The notes beneath the pieces were generated by a model. That model was not told the DNA's origin, ran no database searches, and saw nothing but the letters and a program-made list of their open reading frames with translations. From the NCBI RefSeq assembly GCF_900120005.1, contig NZ_LT635453.1:124001-188000 (forward strand): 64,000 nucleotides of DNA, in the 5' to 3' direction. This document shows, piece by piece, positions 27,599-36,123 of this stretch (its first letter is position 1; each line of letters begins with the position of its first letter). The stretch is from Holdemania sp. Marseille-P2844 (GTDB lineage: Bacteria; Bacillota_I; Bacilli_A; Erysipelotrichales; Erysipelotrichaceae). Both the position numbers and the translations under genes were made by a program.

Positions 27599-28225
27599 AT
27601 GAAGAAATACACAGGAAAAACATTAAATGACGTACTGAATTCCGCAGCGAAAGAAAAAGGCGTGTCCGTCGAGGAACTGACTTATTTCGTTACCGAAGAA
27701 AAACAAGGATTCCTGGGAATCGGAGCTTCAGTCACCGCTGAGGTTTATGCTTCCTGTGATGTCAAAGAGTTTCTCTTCAATTATATCGGCGAGTTTTTCA
27801 CCGGTCTGAATCAGGATGTCGAAATTGAGATCTTTGAGGAAGACGGCGGTTATCGGATCATGCTGAACGCGGAAAACAACGCGGTGATCATCGGCAAGAA
27901 CGGCCAGACGCTGCAGGCGTTGAATACCGTGGTGCGCGGAGCTGTCAATTCAGCGTTCCGCAAGCGTTTCTCAGTCATGATTGATATCAATCATTACAAA
28001 GAAGAACGGTATGAAAAGGTGAAGTCGATTGCCGGACGAATTGCGAAAACGGTGCAGCGCACGAAAGTGGATGCTTCACTGGATCCGATGCCGAATGATG
28101 AACGGAAAGTCATCCATCAGTATTTGTCGGACTGGCCATACATCAAGACGGAGAGCGAAGGCGAAGGCAGCCGGCGTCATCTGAAAATCATGTATGACCG
28201 CACAAAGACTGCGGGAAAGAAATAA
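27599..28225 (+). CDS. jag: RNA-binding protein Jag/KhpB
   Basis: 208 residues. Jag-N domain (residues 1-50, KYTGKTLNDVLNSAAKEKGV), KH domain with the GxxG loop in AVIIGKNGQTLQALNTVV, and a C-terminal R3H domain (PMPNDERKVIHQYLSD ... GSRRHLKI). In Firmicutes KhpB works with KhpA in cell-envelope and division control. It ends the rpmH operon with a strong terminator; mnmE, mnmG, rsmG and the par genes that usually follow are absent here. Confidence 0.95.
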   Translation: MKKYTGKTLNDVLNSAAKEKGVSVEELTYFVTEEKQGFLGIGASVTAEVYASCDVKEFLFNYIGEFFTGLNQDVEIEIFEEDGGYRIMLNAENNAVIIGKNGQTLQALNTVVRGAVNSAFRKRFSVMIDINHYKEERYEKVKSIAGRIAKTVQRTKVDASLDPMPNDERKVIHQYLSDWPYIKTESEGEGSRRHLKIMYDRTKTAGKK

Positions 28226-28236
28226 ACTGAAGAAAG

Positions 28237-28281
28237 AGCTGTAACGCAAAAGGCTAAAACCAAGCGTTACAGCTTTTTTTG
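28237..28281 (+). terminator. Terminator of the rpmH-jag operon
   Basis: AGCTGTAACGC (28237-28247) pairs perfectly with GCGTTACAGCT (28264-28274), followed by TTTTTT. Confidence 0.92.
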
Positions 28282-28309
28282 TGTTCACGGGTTGAAGCGA
28301 GAGAACACA

Positions 28310-28355
28310 TTGACATTTGTAAAGGAAATCGTTATGATTATATTGACAAATGTAG
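28310..28355 (+). promoter_or_regulatory. blaI promoter with two BlaI-type operators
   Basis: TTGACA (28310-28315), 17 bp, TATGAT (28333-28338). Operator 1 GACATTTGTA (28312-28321) overlaps the -35; operator 2 GACAAATGTAG (28344-28354) lies just downstream of the -10. Both fit TACANNTGTA, the Bla/Mec operator core. This predicts autorepression. Confidence 0.85.
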
Positions 28356-28366
28356 AGGTGATAATC

Positions 28367-28747
28367 ATGGGCGGAGAGAAAAGGCTGCCGGACACGGAGC
28401 TGGAAGTGATGACGGCGATCTGGCAATGCGAGATTCCGGCAAAAACATCGGAAATTGCCAGACACATTGAACGGGACTGGACAATGTCGACGATTCAGGC
28501 GCTGTTGGCGCGTCTGGAAGAGAAAGGGTTTGTACACGTCGCCAAGCAGGGGCGGTTGAAAACCTATGTTCCGTTGATCAGCGAAGAAGAATATCGCGAT
28601 CAGGAAACAGTTCGATTCTTTGAGCGGTTTCACCGTAAGTCGGTGCGCAGCTTATTTATGACGCTGGTTAAAAATGAAAATCTATCAGAAGCAGATCTGG
28701 AAGAACTGGAAGAAATCATTCGGAAAGAAGAAAAAAAGCATGGTTGA
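28367..28747 (+). CDS. blaI: BlaI/MecI/CopY-family transcriptional repressor
   Basis: 126 residues from the ATG at 28367, which follows GAGGTGATAATC. Winged-helix DNA-binding region LPDTELEVMTAIWQ ... TMSTIQALLARLEEKGFV and a C-terminal helical dimerisation part (EADLEELEEIIRKEEKK) that in this family is cut when the partner protease is activated. It overlaps the blaR1-like gene by 8 bp. Two operators in its own promoter and two upstream of the fem genes define the likely regulon. No beta-lactamase or PBP2a gene is present in the window. Confidence 0.93.
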   Translation: MGGEKRLPDTELEVMTAIWQCEIPAKTSEIARHIERDWTMSTIQALLARLEEKGFVHVAKQGRLKTYVPLISEEEYRDQETVRFFERFHRKSVRSLFMTLVKNENLSEADLEELEEIIRKEEKKHG

Positions 28748-31016
28748 TTTGTTCGGACAGGTCATTGAAATTTCTCTTTCCATGTCTGTGCTCATTCTGC
28801 TTCTGTTTATTTTTTCCAAAGCTTTGCATAAACGCTACCGGGCTTCAGCGGCAGTATTTGCCTGGCTGGCAATCGCTTTGCGGCTGATTCTGCCATGGAA
28901 TATATCCCTGCCTTCCGCAGCGGTTACGATTCCCATTCCGCAGACCATGGTGCAGCCGCATCCCGTTGCCTCCGTTTTTACCGAAACTTTGCTTACGGAG
29001 GTGACCGAGGAGAACGCCGTCCCTCAGATTCCGCAGACTGCGCCTGCGGATAATCCTGAAAAAAACAATGAAGAAAGCCTTTCACCCGCGTCCGGGTTTT
29101 CCCTTTCTGCCGTGCAGATTCTGACGGGAATCTGGATCCTTGGCATGGGATTTTCCCTCCTTCGCTTAATTCTTGACTATCATCAGGTAAAAAAACTGTT
29201 GATGGCCCGCGGCCGGCGAATTTCCAGGCAAAGTCCGCAAGGCCGTCTGCTGCGCCAGCTGTGCCGGAAAATGCAAATCAGGAAAATACCGCCGCTGATG
29301 GTCAGCCGGTCAGCACCGACGCCGATGACAATCGGTTTTTTCAATCCGTCAATCGTTTTGGCGCCGGAATTGTTGGACCATGAAAATCTGGATCTGATTC
29401 TGATGCATGAATTAATTCATTTAAAACAAAAGGATTTGTGGAAGAAAGTGCTGCTCAGCGCAGCGCAGACGATCCACTGGTTTAATCCGCTCGTCTGGCT
29501 GATGAACAATCAGGCGGAAAATGATATCGAGATGGCGTGCGATCAGTGCCTGTTAAAAGACCAGCCGAAAGAAGTCAGAGCAGTCTATGGCCGGATGATC
29601 GTCGATGTCATCCGTCAGACCCGTCTTCCGATGACGGCGTTCTCCACCCGCTTTTCATCAGGAAAACCGCTGAAAAAAAGAATTCAGGCCCTATTTGATT
29701 CCTCAAGGAAAAAGAAAGGGACGCTGATCTTAACGTTGATCCTGTTATGTGCTGGCATGGGTTCCATGTTGATTGCCTGCGGCGTTCAGACTCAGCCAGG
29801 CCAGCCGGAAGAACAGTTGCTGCGGATCAGCCGCAATGAAGACAACGCGGAACTGATGGTTCAAAGCGAAGATCCGGCTGTTCTGGAAACGATGCAGAAG
29901 GTGATTGAGCGCCAGCGAGCGCCTATCAGCGAACCTTATTATTATGATTTGAAAATCCATTTTAACGGGAAAGACTATTTGGCCTGGACCAATCCCCAAT
30001 GGCTTTATCTCAAGGATCAACAGGGAAAGATCAGTTATACTGACGATCCTTACGCGCTTTATGATTTCTATGCTTTGATCGGTTATGAACAGCCGGAAAT
30101 CAGGACGGGAGAATTAACGATCAATCCCATTGAAGGCAGAATCAACAAGCTTTCTGTACCTGATATCCGAGAGGATATGCAGCCGGAAAAAGAAGTGAAT
30201 TGGGCTTGGATTCAGCCCAATCAATATACTTATTTCGATATTTTTTCAAATCTGCATGGCGAGTATGTTGAAATTGGAAAAAATACCTGGATTAGTCAAA
30301 ATCAAAGCTTGGCGGAGAATCCATTATTTACGTTTATTGTTAATCTGGGAGGTGAACTTATCAATGATGCACATATCTTTCATGATCCTGTGACGGTATG
30401 CTTTATTAATGGTGATCTGGCAATACTCAACGGTTGGTTAGTTCAACTGGATCGTGATTATTCCAACTTAATACAGAAACTTTTAATAAATTTAAGCGAT
30501 ACAGGCTCCCATTTTGAAAGTCTTGAAGAAGAAGCACAGTTAAAAAAGCAATATTATACAGAAAGCAATCTTTATTCTCATATTATTGATCCTGTTTTTC
30601 AAAATGGAAATACTGTTTATGAAATATCAGGTATGAATTTAAAAATTATTGTTGATCAGGAAGTACCCTCTGATGTCTTTATGATTTATGATCAATTATC
30701 AAAAAGCGCAAGTTTTGAATTTATAGAGTGGCCGATTGATCACCTGTATCATTATTTTGAAGGCGGTTGTTATAGCGATGGTTATTATAAGTTTGCTATT
30801 CAATCTCAGGAAGATATGAATGATGAAGATTCTGAATCTATTCTTGCGAATGAAGTTTATAGGTTTAATAATGGTGAGATTGTTTACATGTTCTCTGACT
30901 TAGATATGATGTTATCGGAAAAATCAATCAATTATATGAAGTCAGTAGGTTTTTATCCGAAAGAATACGGAAAATTGGAATTAATAGATCATCTGACTTT
31001 TGAAAAAATTCGATAG
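28740..31016 (+). CDS. BlaR1/MecR1-type M56 membrane metallopeptidase with atypical sensor domain
   Basis: 758 residues from the ATG at 28740. N-terminal TM segments (~10-30, 35-55, 120-145), then a cytosolic M56 zinc protease with HELIH at residues 223-227 and the downstream ENDIEMACD glutamate. A last TM at ~328-347 (LILTLILLCAGMGSMLIAC) leads to a ~410-residue extracellular part. That part lacks the SxxK, SxN and KTG motifs of the penicillin-sensing domain of true BlaR1. From about 30200 on the DNA becomes markedly more AT-rich, suggesting a domain swap. It probably cleaves or triggers cleavage of the upstream repressor upon an envelope signal. Confidence 0.88.
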   Translation: MVDLFGQVIEISLSMSVLILLLFIFSKALHKRYRASAAVFAWLAIALRLILPWNISLPSAAVTIPIPQTMVQPHPVASVFTETLLTEVTEENAVPQIPQTAPADNPEKNNEESLSPASGFSLSAVQILTGIWILGMGFSLLRLILDYHQVKKLLMARGRRISRQSPQGRLLRQLCRKMQIRKIPPLMVSRSAPTPMTIGFFNPSIVLAPELLDHENLDLILMHELIHLKQKDLWKKVLLSAAQTIHWFNPLVWLMNNQAENDIEMACDQCLLKDQPKEVRAVYGRMIVDVIRQTRLPMTAFSTRFSSGKPLKKRIQALFDSSRKKKGTLILTLILLCAGMGSMLIACGVQTQPGQPEEQLLRISRNEDNAELMVQSEDPAVLETMQKVIERQRAPISEPYYYDLKIHFNGKDYLAWTNPQWLYLKDQQGKISYTDDPYALYDFYALIGYEQPEIRTGELTINPIEGRINKLSVPDIREDMQPEKEVNWAWIQPNQYTYFDIFSNLHGEYVEIGKNTWISQNQSLAENPLFTFIVNLGGELINDAHIFHDPVTVCFINGDLAILNGWLVQLDRDYSNLIQKLLINLSDTGSHFESLEEEAQLKKQYYTESNLYSHIIDPVFQNGNTVYEISGMNLKIIVDQEVPSDVFMIYDQLSKSASFEFIEWPIDHLYHYFEGGCYSDGYYKFAIQSQEDMNDEDSESILANEVYRFNNGEIVYMFSDLDMMLSEKSINYMKSVGFYPKEYGKLELIDHLTFEKIR

Positions 31017-31083
31017 CTAAATAAAGTTTATATGTTTTTGATCTGGTTTTTTTGATATTTGACAGAAGAAAGGAAGACATCGA

Positions 31084-31665
31084 ATGAAAAAGTTTGCACT
31101 AATTTTGGCCTGTTTCGTATTGGCAAGCTGTGCGGCGCAGGAAATAAAAGAACCTGCCAAAAATCCGTCGGCGGCACTCCCTGCAGAAAGAACGCCGGAA
31201 GCCTCGGCAGAGACAGTGCCGACACCTTCTTCGGAAACGATTGTGTTGGCGGAAGGCGTAACTGCGAAGAAACAGGAAGGAAAGTTGATCGTCAGCGCAT
31301 TTGATGGAGATGTCACGTTTGAAATGACCGACCCGCTGCCTTCCGAGCTGAAATCCAGCTTTCAGATGAGCGAGGATCAAACTACGTTACAAATTGAGCT
31401 GGAGTTCAGAGCAGAGGGATGTACAGGAGATGACGAAACCTGCAGGGGTCTCTTTGAATCGTATTCCATTGCCCGGGAAGCCGGAGAAAATCCGATGGGT
31501 ACGATTAACGGCTATACCGTATCTCAAAACATCATTATGGATTCGCTGCTGACGGAGGAAAATTTAAAACGGTATCGGGAATTACAAGGCTATCCCGAGG
31601 GTGAATGGCGCGAAGGCATTGAACCAGTTAACTATTTTCACTGGTCTTTTGATAAAGAATCCTGA
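31084..31665 (+). CDS. Predicted lipoprotein of unknown function
   Basis: 193 residues. Signal peptide MKKFALILACFVLASC with lipobox LASC (Cys16), a Glu/Pro/Ser/Thr linker (~20-55) and a ~130-residue extracellular domain not recognised, with two Cys in CTGDDETC that may form a disulfide. RBS AGAAAGGAAGACATCGA. It starts 67 bp after the BlaR1-like gene and probably belongs to that operon, so it may be induced by the same stress. Confidence 0.8.
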   Translation: MKKFALILACFVLASCAAQEIKEPAKNPSAALPAERTPEASAETVPTPSSETIVLAEGVTAKKQEGKLIVSAFDGDVTFEMTDPLPSELKSSFQMSEDQTTLQIELEFRAEGCTGDDETCRGLFESYSIAREAGENPMGTINGYTVSQNIIMDSLLTEENLKRYRELQGYPEGEWREGIEPVNYFHWSFDKES

Positions 31666-31683
31666 ACAGACAAATTAAAAGCG

Positions 31684-31718
31684 ACAAAAAAAGAATGGGC
31701 GACTGTTCTTTTTTTGAA
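31684..31718 (+). terminator. Probable terminator of the blaI operon
   Basis: AAAAAAAGAA pairs with TTCTTTTTTT around a ~10-nt GC-containing loop; A/T-rich stem, T-run on the plus strand. Confidence 0.6.
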
Positions 31719-31779
31719 ACCTGAAATTCCAGGAAAAAAGGAAATGTTGCGAAATCTTGAAGAAAAACACAAGTAGAAT

Positions 31780-31830
31780 TTGACAAAACAAAACTACAAA
31801 TGTAGACTTATATTGGAACTACATTTGTAG
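31780..31830 (+). promoter_or_regulatory. fem promoter with two BlaI-type operators
   Basis: TTGACA (31780-31785) is followed at 17 bp by TAGACT (31803-31808). Operators CTACAAATGTAG (31794-31805) and CTACATTTGTAG (31819-31830) are 25 bp apart centre to centre and cover the spacer/-10 and the start site. They share the core of the blaI operators. Confidence 0.85.
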
Positions 31831-31895
31831 ACTCTCTGCTTATTCGATCATTTTAGAAACAGATCGAGGTTCAGGGATAGAAGGAGAGAATCGCT

Positions 31896-33116
31896 ATGAT
31901 CGCAGACGAATATGTTTTTGATGAACATCCCAAACCTCAGGAAATCGAAGATTTTCTGGAAGGCCATCCGCAGAACAATTTACTTCAACATGCCCGCTGG
32001 AGCCAGGTCAAGGAAAACTGGTCGATGAAACAAGTCGTCGTCCGCCGCGGCGGAACAATTCGGGCTTATGCGATGATTTTGATTCGTCCGCTGCCGCTGG
32101 GGCTGAGTTTGTTTTATATTCCCCGTGGTCCGATTGTCAATTATCAGGATGAACCGTTAATTCGTTTCTTCTTCGCAAAGCTGAAGAAGCTGGCGCGCCG
32201 CAGCCATGCGGTCACGATTCGCTTCGATCCGAATCTGATCGACCGGACATACCCCTATGTTCAACGCAATCAGGAACACGGCGAGCATCGTCAGGCTCCC
32301 GTTATCCGGCAGCTGACGGAAATGAAATGCCGCCATAAAGGATATACGCTGTACCTGCGTGAAGCCACGCAGCCGCGCTTTCAGGCGGTGATGCTGCGGG
32401 AACAAATGGATTGGGCAGCGTTAAGCGCCAAGACCCGGCGAAGTATCCGGCATGCTGAAAAATGCGGCGTGACGATCCATGAAGGCGAAAGCGAGCTGGA
32501 ACATTTTGCGGAAGTGATGAAACAAACTGAACAGCGGAAAAAAATCCATCTGCGCAATGCGGCCTACTTTAAACGGTTAACAGCCCTGTATGGCGAACGT
32601 GCCGTACTGATCACTGCCCGGCTAGATTTGAAGCAACGGCTGGACAGAATCACAAATCAGTTGTCTGAGCTTCAAGGAAAACCGGAAGACTTAAACAAAG
32701 CAGAAAAAGAACAGATCATCAATCTGAACCGGGAACAGGAATTTCTGGAGAAAAAAATCAGCGAAGGTTCTTCTGTTGTGACGCTGTGCGGATTATTGGC
32801 TTTGATTCAGGATGATCAGATGGAAGTCCTGTACGCGGGCACCCACAGTGAATTTCTCTCCTATCGCGCGCCGTATTCCGCACACTGGCGATTGTTTGAA
32901 AAGGCGCGGAAAATGGGCATTCAGCGCTGCAATCTGGGTGGCGTGGAAGGGACGCTGGACGATGGACTCAGCGTCTTTAAAGGAAATTTTCCAATTCAGA
33001 TTGAAGAGATGATCGGCGAATTTGATCTGCCGGTCATGCCGGTTCTTGCCTGGACGCTGGATCGGGGTATCGCCTTGATCAAAGCGGTGCGGCGATGGAG
33101 GGTGAAGACATGTTAA
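31896..33116 (+). CDS. FemABX/MurM-type peptidoglycan bridge aminoacyltransferase
   Basis: 406 residues. FemX/GNAT-fold halves are visible: N-terminal QHARWSQVKENWSMKQVVV and FYIPRGPIVNYQDEPL, C-terminal YRAPYSAHWRLFEKARKMGI and CNLGGVEG. Between them is the tRNA-synthetase-like helical arm (residues ~245-300, RLDRITNQLSELQG). Such enzymes add amino acids from aminoacyl-tRNA to lipid II side chains on the cytoplasmic face, affecting beta-lactam susceptibility. AGAAGGAGAGAATCGCT precedes the ATG. First gene of a two-gene operon under two BlaI-type operators. Confidence 0.92.
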   Translation: MIADEYVFDEHPKPQEIEDFLEGHPQNNLLQHARWSQVKENWSMKQVVVRRGGTIRAYAMILIRPLPLGLSLFYIPRGPIVNYQDEPLIRFFFAKLKKLARRSHAVTIRFDPNLIDRTYPYVQRNQEHGEHRQAPVIRQLTEMKCRHKGYTLYLREATQPRFQAVMLREQMDWAALSAKTRRSIRHAEKCGVTIHEGESELEHFAEVMKQTEQRKKIHLRNAAYFKRLTALYGERAVLITARLDLKQRLDRITNQLSELQGKPEDLNKAEKEQIINLNREQEFLEKKISEGSSVVTLCGLLALIQDDQMEVLYAGTHSEFLSYRAPYSAHWRLFEKARKMGIQRCNLGGVEGTLDDGLSVFKGNFPIQIEEMIGEFDLPVMPVLAWTLDRGIALIKAVRRWRVKTC

Positions 33117-34363
33117 GACTGATCGAACATGAACAGTCCCAGCCCTTCGACGCCTTCGCGGCCAGCGGGAAAATTCCGCACTATACGAAAACCCATTTTT
33201 ATGGCGAACTTTGTCGCCGAAAGGGGATTGAGGTTCAGCGGGTCTCCGCCCGCAATGAAAAGGATGAAATTGTGGCGACAGCCTTAATCCAATGGGAGAA
33301 ATGCGGCAGGAAGGAGTATGGTTATCTCTGTTATGGATTCAATCTGGATTATACGAACTCAGAAACCTTGCAATTCTTTGCCAGCGCTTTAACGAAATTG
33401 GCAAAGCGGCGCGGTGCCGCGTATTTGCGGATGGAGCTGAACATTCCGCGGATCGAGCATGAAAAAGATGGCCGGATTAAACCGGAGGGATTTAACAACG
33501 AATTTGTGACGGCGCAGATGGAAGCCTGCGGTTATCGTCATCTGGGGTATACCTATGGTTACAGCGGCAACCGGATGTCGCGGTTTACCTATTGTCTGAA
33601 TCTTGATCAGCCGCTGGAAACGATCCGGAAACAGATAAAGCATTACACCGCCTATCAGAAGAAAAATATTCAGCGCGCGGTTTCAGTAAAATTAAGTGAT
33701 GAGCGAGATCTGTCGATCTTAGTCGAAGCGGAACGGGAGCTGGCGCATAAGCTGCATTTTCTGCCCAAAAAAGAAAAGGATTTCCGGCAGCTGATGGAAT
33801 GTTTCCCTGATCAGGCCCGTTTGTATGTTGTCAGCGCAAATGTCGATCAGGCTTTGAGTCATCTGAAACTTCTGCGCGAACAGCTTATTTGTCAGCAGGG
33901 AAAGTTGATCAATGCTCAACGCCTCGCTGAAAATCAGAAACAGATTGCGGCGCTGGATCAGGAGATTGCGGAACTGATGCGGGATTATCAGGGACTGGGT
34001 GAAATCAAACTGGGCGCTAAACTCATCATTCAACAAGGCGAGCATGTCTATAACGTCAATATGTATACAAAGAAAATTCTGCCGAACTTCCGCGCCGCTT
34101 TTGCGCTGCACAGCGCGGTGATCGAGGATTGCTGGAAAAGGGGAGCGAAGACCTATGATTTTGAAGGCGTATCCGGCGCGCTGAATCCAAAGGATCCGTA
34201 CTACGGTATTCATGATTTCAAGAAAAGCTTCGGCGGAGAATTCATTGAGTTCCTCGGTGAGTTCGACTATATCCAAGATCCGCAGGCGTATCAGAGAATT
34301 TTAAAGCGGCAGCGCCGGCACAGAAGACTGCGGCGAGGTCTGGCCCGGGTACTTTACCGTTGA
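33110..34363 (+). CDS. FemABX/MurN-type peptidoglycan bridge aminoacyltransferase
   Basis: 417 residues from the ATG at 33110 (GGAGGGTGAAGAC upstream), overlapping the preceding gene by 7 bp. A paralogue of the first ligase: N-terminal SQPFDAFAASGKIPHYTKTHF, the helical arm at ~225-290 (coiled coil), and the C-terminal signature KRGAKTYDFEGVSG ... GIHDFKKSFGGEFIEFLGEFD, a very good FemA/MurN match. The pair likely adds the first and second residues of a dipeptide cross-bridge. Confidence 0.93.
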   Translation: MLRLIEHEQSQPFDAFAASGKIPHYTKTHFYGELCRRKGIEVQRVSARNEKDEIVATALIQWEKCGRKEYGYLCYGFNLDYTNSETLQFFASALTKLAKRRGAAYLRMELNIPRIEHEKDGRIKPEGFNNEFVTAQMEACGYRHLGYTYGYSGNRMSRFTYCLNLDQPLETIRKQIKHYTAYQKKNIQRAVSVKLSDERDLSILVEAERELAHKLHFLPKKEKDFRQLMECFPDQARLYVVSANVDQALSHLKLLREQLICQQGKLINAQRLAENQKQIAALDQEIAELMRDYQGLGEIKLGAKLIIQQGEHVYNVNMYTKKILPNFRAAFALHSAVIEDCWKRGAKTYDFEGVSGALNPKDPYYGIHDFKKSFGGEFIEFLGEFDYIQDPQAYQRILKRQRRHRRLRRGLARVLYR

Positions 34364-34736
34364 GATCGAAAGCATGAGTTGACTTCCAAGGACGAGAAGC
34401 GGGAGAAAGCGCAGTATCAAACAAACGACTTCCCGATAAAATAAAAAAATCATAAAGGAACATAAAAATCCACCTTCCTGGCAGGTCTGCGGGCAAAAAA
34501 CAGAGAGATGGATTTTTTAGGAATTGTTTAAAAGGGGAAATAATCAACTTATCAGGATTTAAAACAAGTCCATCAGAAATTTCGTTTCAACAACGATTTT
34601 TGACAAAAAAAGTAGGCATTTTGCTTCATCCTAAATTGTAAGGATAAGCCTTTATATAAAGGCTTATTTGAAGGTTAAATTCATTATAAAACAGCTGTCA
34701 CAAAAAGACTACATTATGTGACAGGAGGAAAAAAGA
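34364..34736. other. Intergenic region with a 24-bp perfect palindrome and an SD-overlapping hairpin
   Basis: The palindrome ATAAGCCTTTATATAAAGGCTTAT is at 34644-34667; no T-run follows, so an operator is as likely as a terminator. CTGTCACA (34695-34702) is the inverse of TGTGACAG (34717-34724); the second arm touches the RBS of the next small gene. No other signal was recognised. Confidence 0.6.
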
Positions 34737-34934
34737 ATGGATGAAGGCCGCAGAAAAGAACTGGAAAAATTATTTATTATGGATCTGGATGATGCGTGGC
34801 GAACGCGGTTGTCGCCCGAGGAAGCTCTGTTGATCGCTCTGTGGGATCGTCAGTTTGCGGAAGCTCAGCTTCGCCTGCAGCAGGGAGAAAATCGGAAAGC
34901 TTCCCAACGTGCAAGCACAAAAGAATGCGAATGA
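34737..34934 (+). CDS. Small hypothetical protein
   Basis: 65 residues, highly charged and helical (MDEGRRKELEKLFIMDLDDA ... WDRQFAEAQLRLQQGENRK), without membrane segment or known motif. The RBS ACAGGAGGAAAAAAGA is very strong, which supports a real gene. It lies 47 bp before the -35 of the GntR operon and after the palindromic region, so it may be a separately regulated unit. Function unknown. Confidence 0.6.
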   Translation: MDEGRRKELEKLFIMDLDDAWRTRLSPEEALLIALWDRQFAEAQLRLQQGENRKASQRASTKECE

Positions 34935-34981
34935 GATTTTTCACACGAAAAAACAAGGCGAAGACTTTGTTTTTTTTTGTG

Positions 34982-35027
34982 TTGACAGAAGTATTAGATA
35001 ATGTTATTGTATTAGTGTACTAATACA
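34982..35027 (+). promoter_or_regulatory. Promoter and operator of the GntR/ABC operon
   Basis: TTGACA (34982-34987), 17 bp, TATTGT (35005-35010). Overlapping the -10 and the start site is TGTATTAGTGTACTAATACA (35008-35027), 9-bp arms with a 2-bp centre, the expected operator of the GntR protein encoded immediately downstream. Confidence 0.85.
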
Positions 35028-35042
35028 GAGAGGAGAAAACCT

Positions 35043-35429
35043 ATGGCAATCGATTTTGATTCCAACCTTCCGATTTATATCCAGGTCATGGATTATATCA
35101 AAAAAGAGATCGTATCCGGACGGTTAAAGCCTGGCGATCGGGTCGATTCCGTACGGGATCTGGCTCTGCATTTCGGCGTCAACCCCAATACCGTGCAGCG
35201 CTCGTTATCCGAGCTGGAGCGTGAAGGGCTACTGAAAAGCGAACGAACCGCAGGTCGTTTTATCTGTGAAAATGAGGAACTGATCAGTCTGGTTCGCGAG
35301 CAGATGGCGACTTCCTGCATCAGCCGCTATGTGAAAGAGATGGAGAATCTGGGATTTGAGGGGGAAGAAATTCTCACCCAGACCGCTTATTATGTAAAGG
35401 AGAGAGACAATGACAACGGAAAACATTAA
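35043..35429 (+). CDS. GntR family regulator, YtrA type
   Basis: 128 residues: winged HTH (PIYIQVMDYIKKEIVSGRLK ... GVNPNTVQRSLSELEREGLL) followed by a short ~50-residue helical tail, the YtrA-subfamily layout, without a large ligand domain. It probably represses its own operon through the palindrome at 35008-35027. RBS AGAGGAGAAAACCT. The ABC gene starts within its 3' end (20-bp overlap). Confidence 0.92.
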   Translation: MAIDFDSNLPIYIQVMDYIKKEIVSGRLKPGDRVDSVRDLALHFGVNPNTVQRSLSELEREGLLKSERTAGRFICENEELISLVREQMATSCISRYVKEMENLGFEGEEILTQTAYYVKERDNDNGKH

Positions 35430-36123
35430 ACCTTTGATTCAGATCCGGGGCTTGACGAAATCTTACAGTCAGACAACGGCGTTAAAAAATGTAGATCTGG
35501 ATCTGATTCCAGGTCAGATCATCGGGCTGCTGGGCCCCAATGGCAGCGGTAAGACGACCTTAATCAAGATTATGAACGGCCTGCTTCGGGATTACAGCGG
35601 CGAGATTCTGATCGACAGGCATAAGCCGGATGCTTATACCAAAAGCATGATTTCCTATCTGCCGGACGAGAGCTATTTCAGCGACTGGATGAAAGCCAGC
35701 GATGCGCTGAAGATGTTTGAGGATATGTACGCAGACTTTGACAGTACAAAAGCCCGCCTGTTGATGAAGCGTCTGGATTTGAATGCGAACATGCGGATTA
35801 AGTCAATGTCCAAGGGCATGAAGGAGAAATTTCAGCTGTGTCTGGTCATGAGCCGCAAAGCCCGGATCTATGTGCTGGACGAGCCGATCGGCGGAGTCGA
35901 TCCGGCGGCACGCGAATTGATTCTCGATATTATCCTGAACAACTATGCCGAAGACGCAATCGTTCTGATCTCCACGCATTTGATCAGCGATATCGAAAAA
36001 ATCTTCGACGATGTTATCTTCTTGAAATATGGAGAGCTGGCCATGCATGAGAATGCGGAGCAGCTCCGGGCGGAAACAGGAAAATCGGTAGACGAAGTTT
36101 TCCGGGAGGTCTTCAAATGTTAA
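35410..36123 (+). CDS. ABC transporter ATP-binding protein (YtrB-like)
   Basis: 237 residues: Walker A GPNGSGKTT near residue 40, Walker B with IYVLDEPIGGVDP near 155, a modified signature SMSKGMKEK, and the switch His in STHLISD. GGAGAGAGAC precedes the ATG. In YtrA-type operons such transporters respond to cell-envelope-active antibiotics; that is knowledge of the family, not shown here. Translationally coupled to the permease (7-bp overlap). Confidence 0.93.
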   Translation: MTTENIKPLIQIRGLTKSYSQTTALKNVDLDLIPGQIIGLLGPNGSGKTTLIKIMNGLLRDYSGEILIDRHKPDAYTKSMISYLPDESYFSDWMKASDALKMFEDMYADFDSTKARLLMKRLDLNANMRIKSMSKGMKEKFQLCLVMSRKARIYVLDEPIGGVDPAARELILDIILNNYAEDAIVLISTHLISDIEKIFDDVIFLKYGELAMHENAEQLRAETGKSVDEVFREVFKC

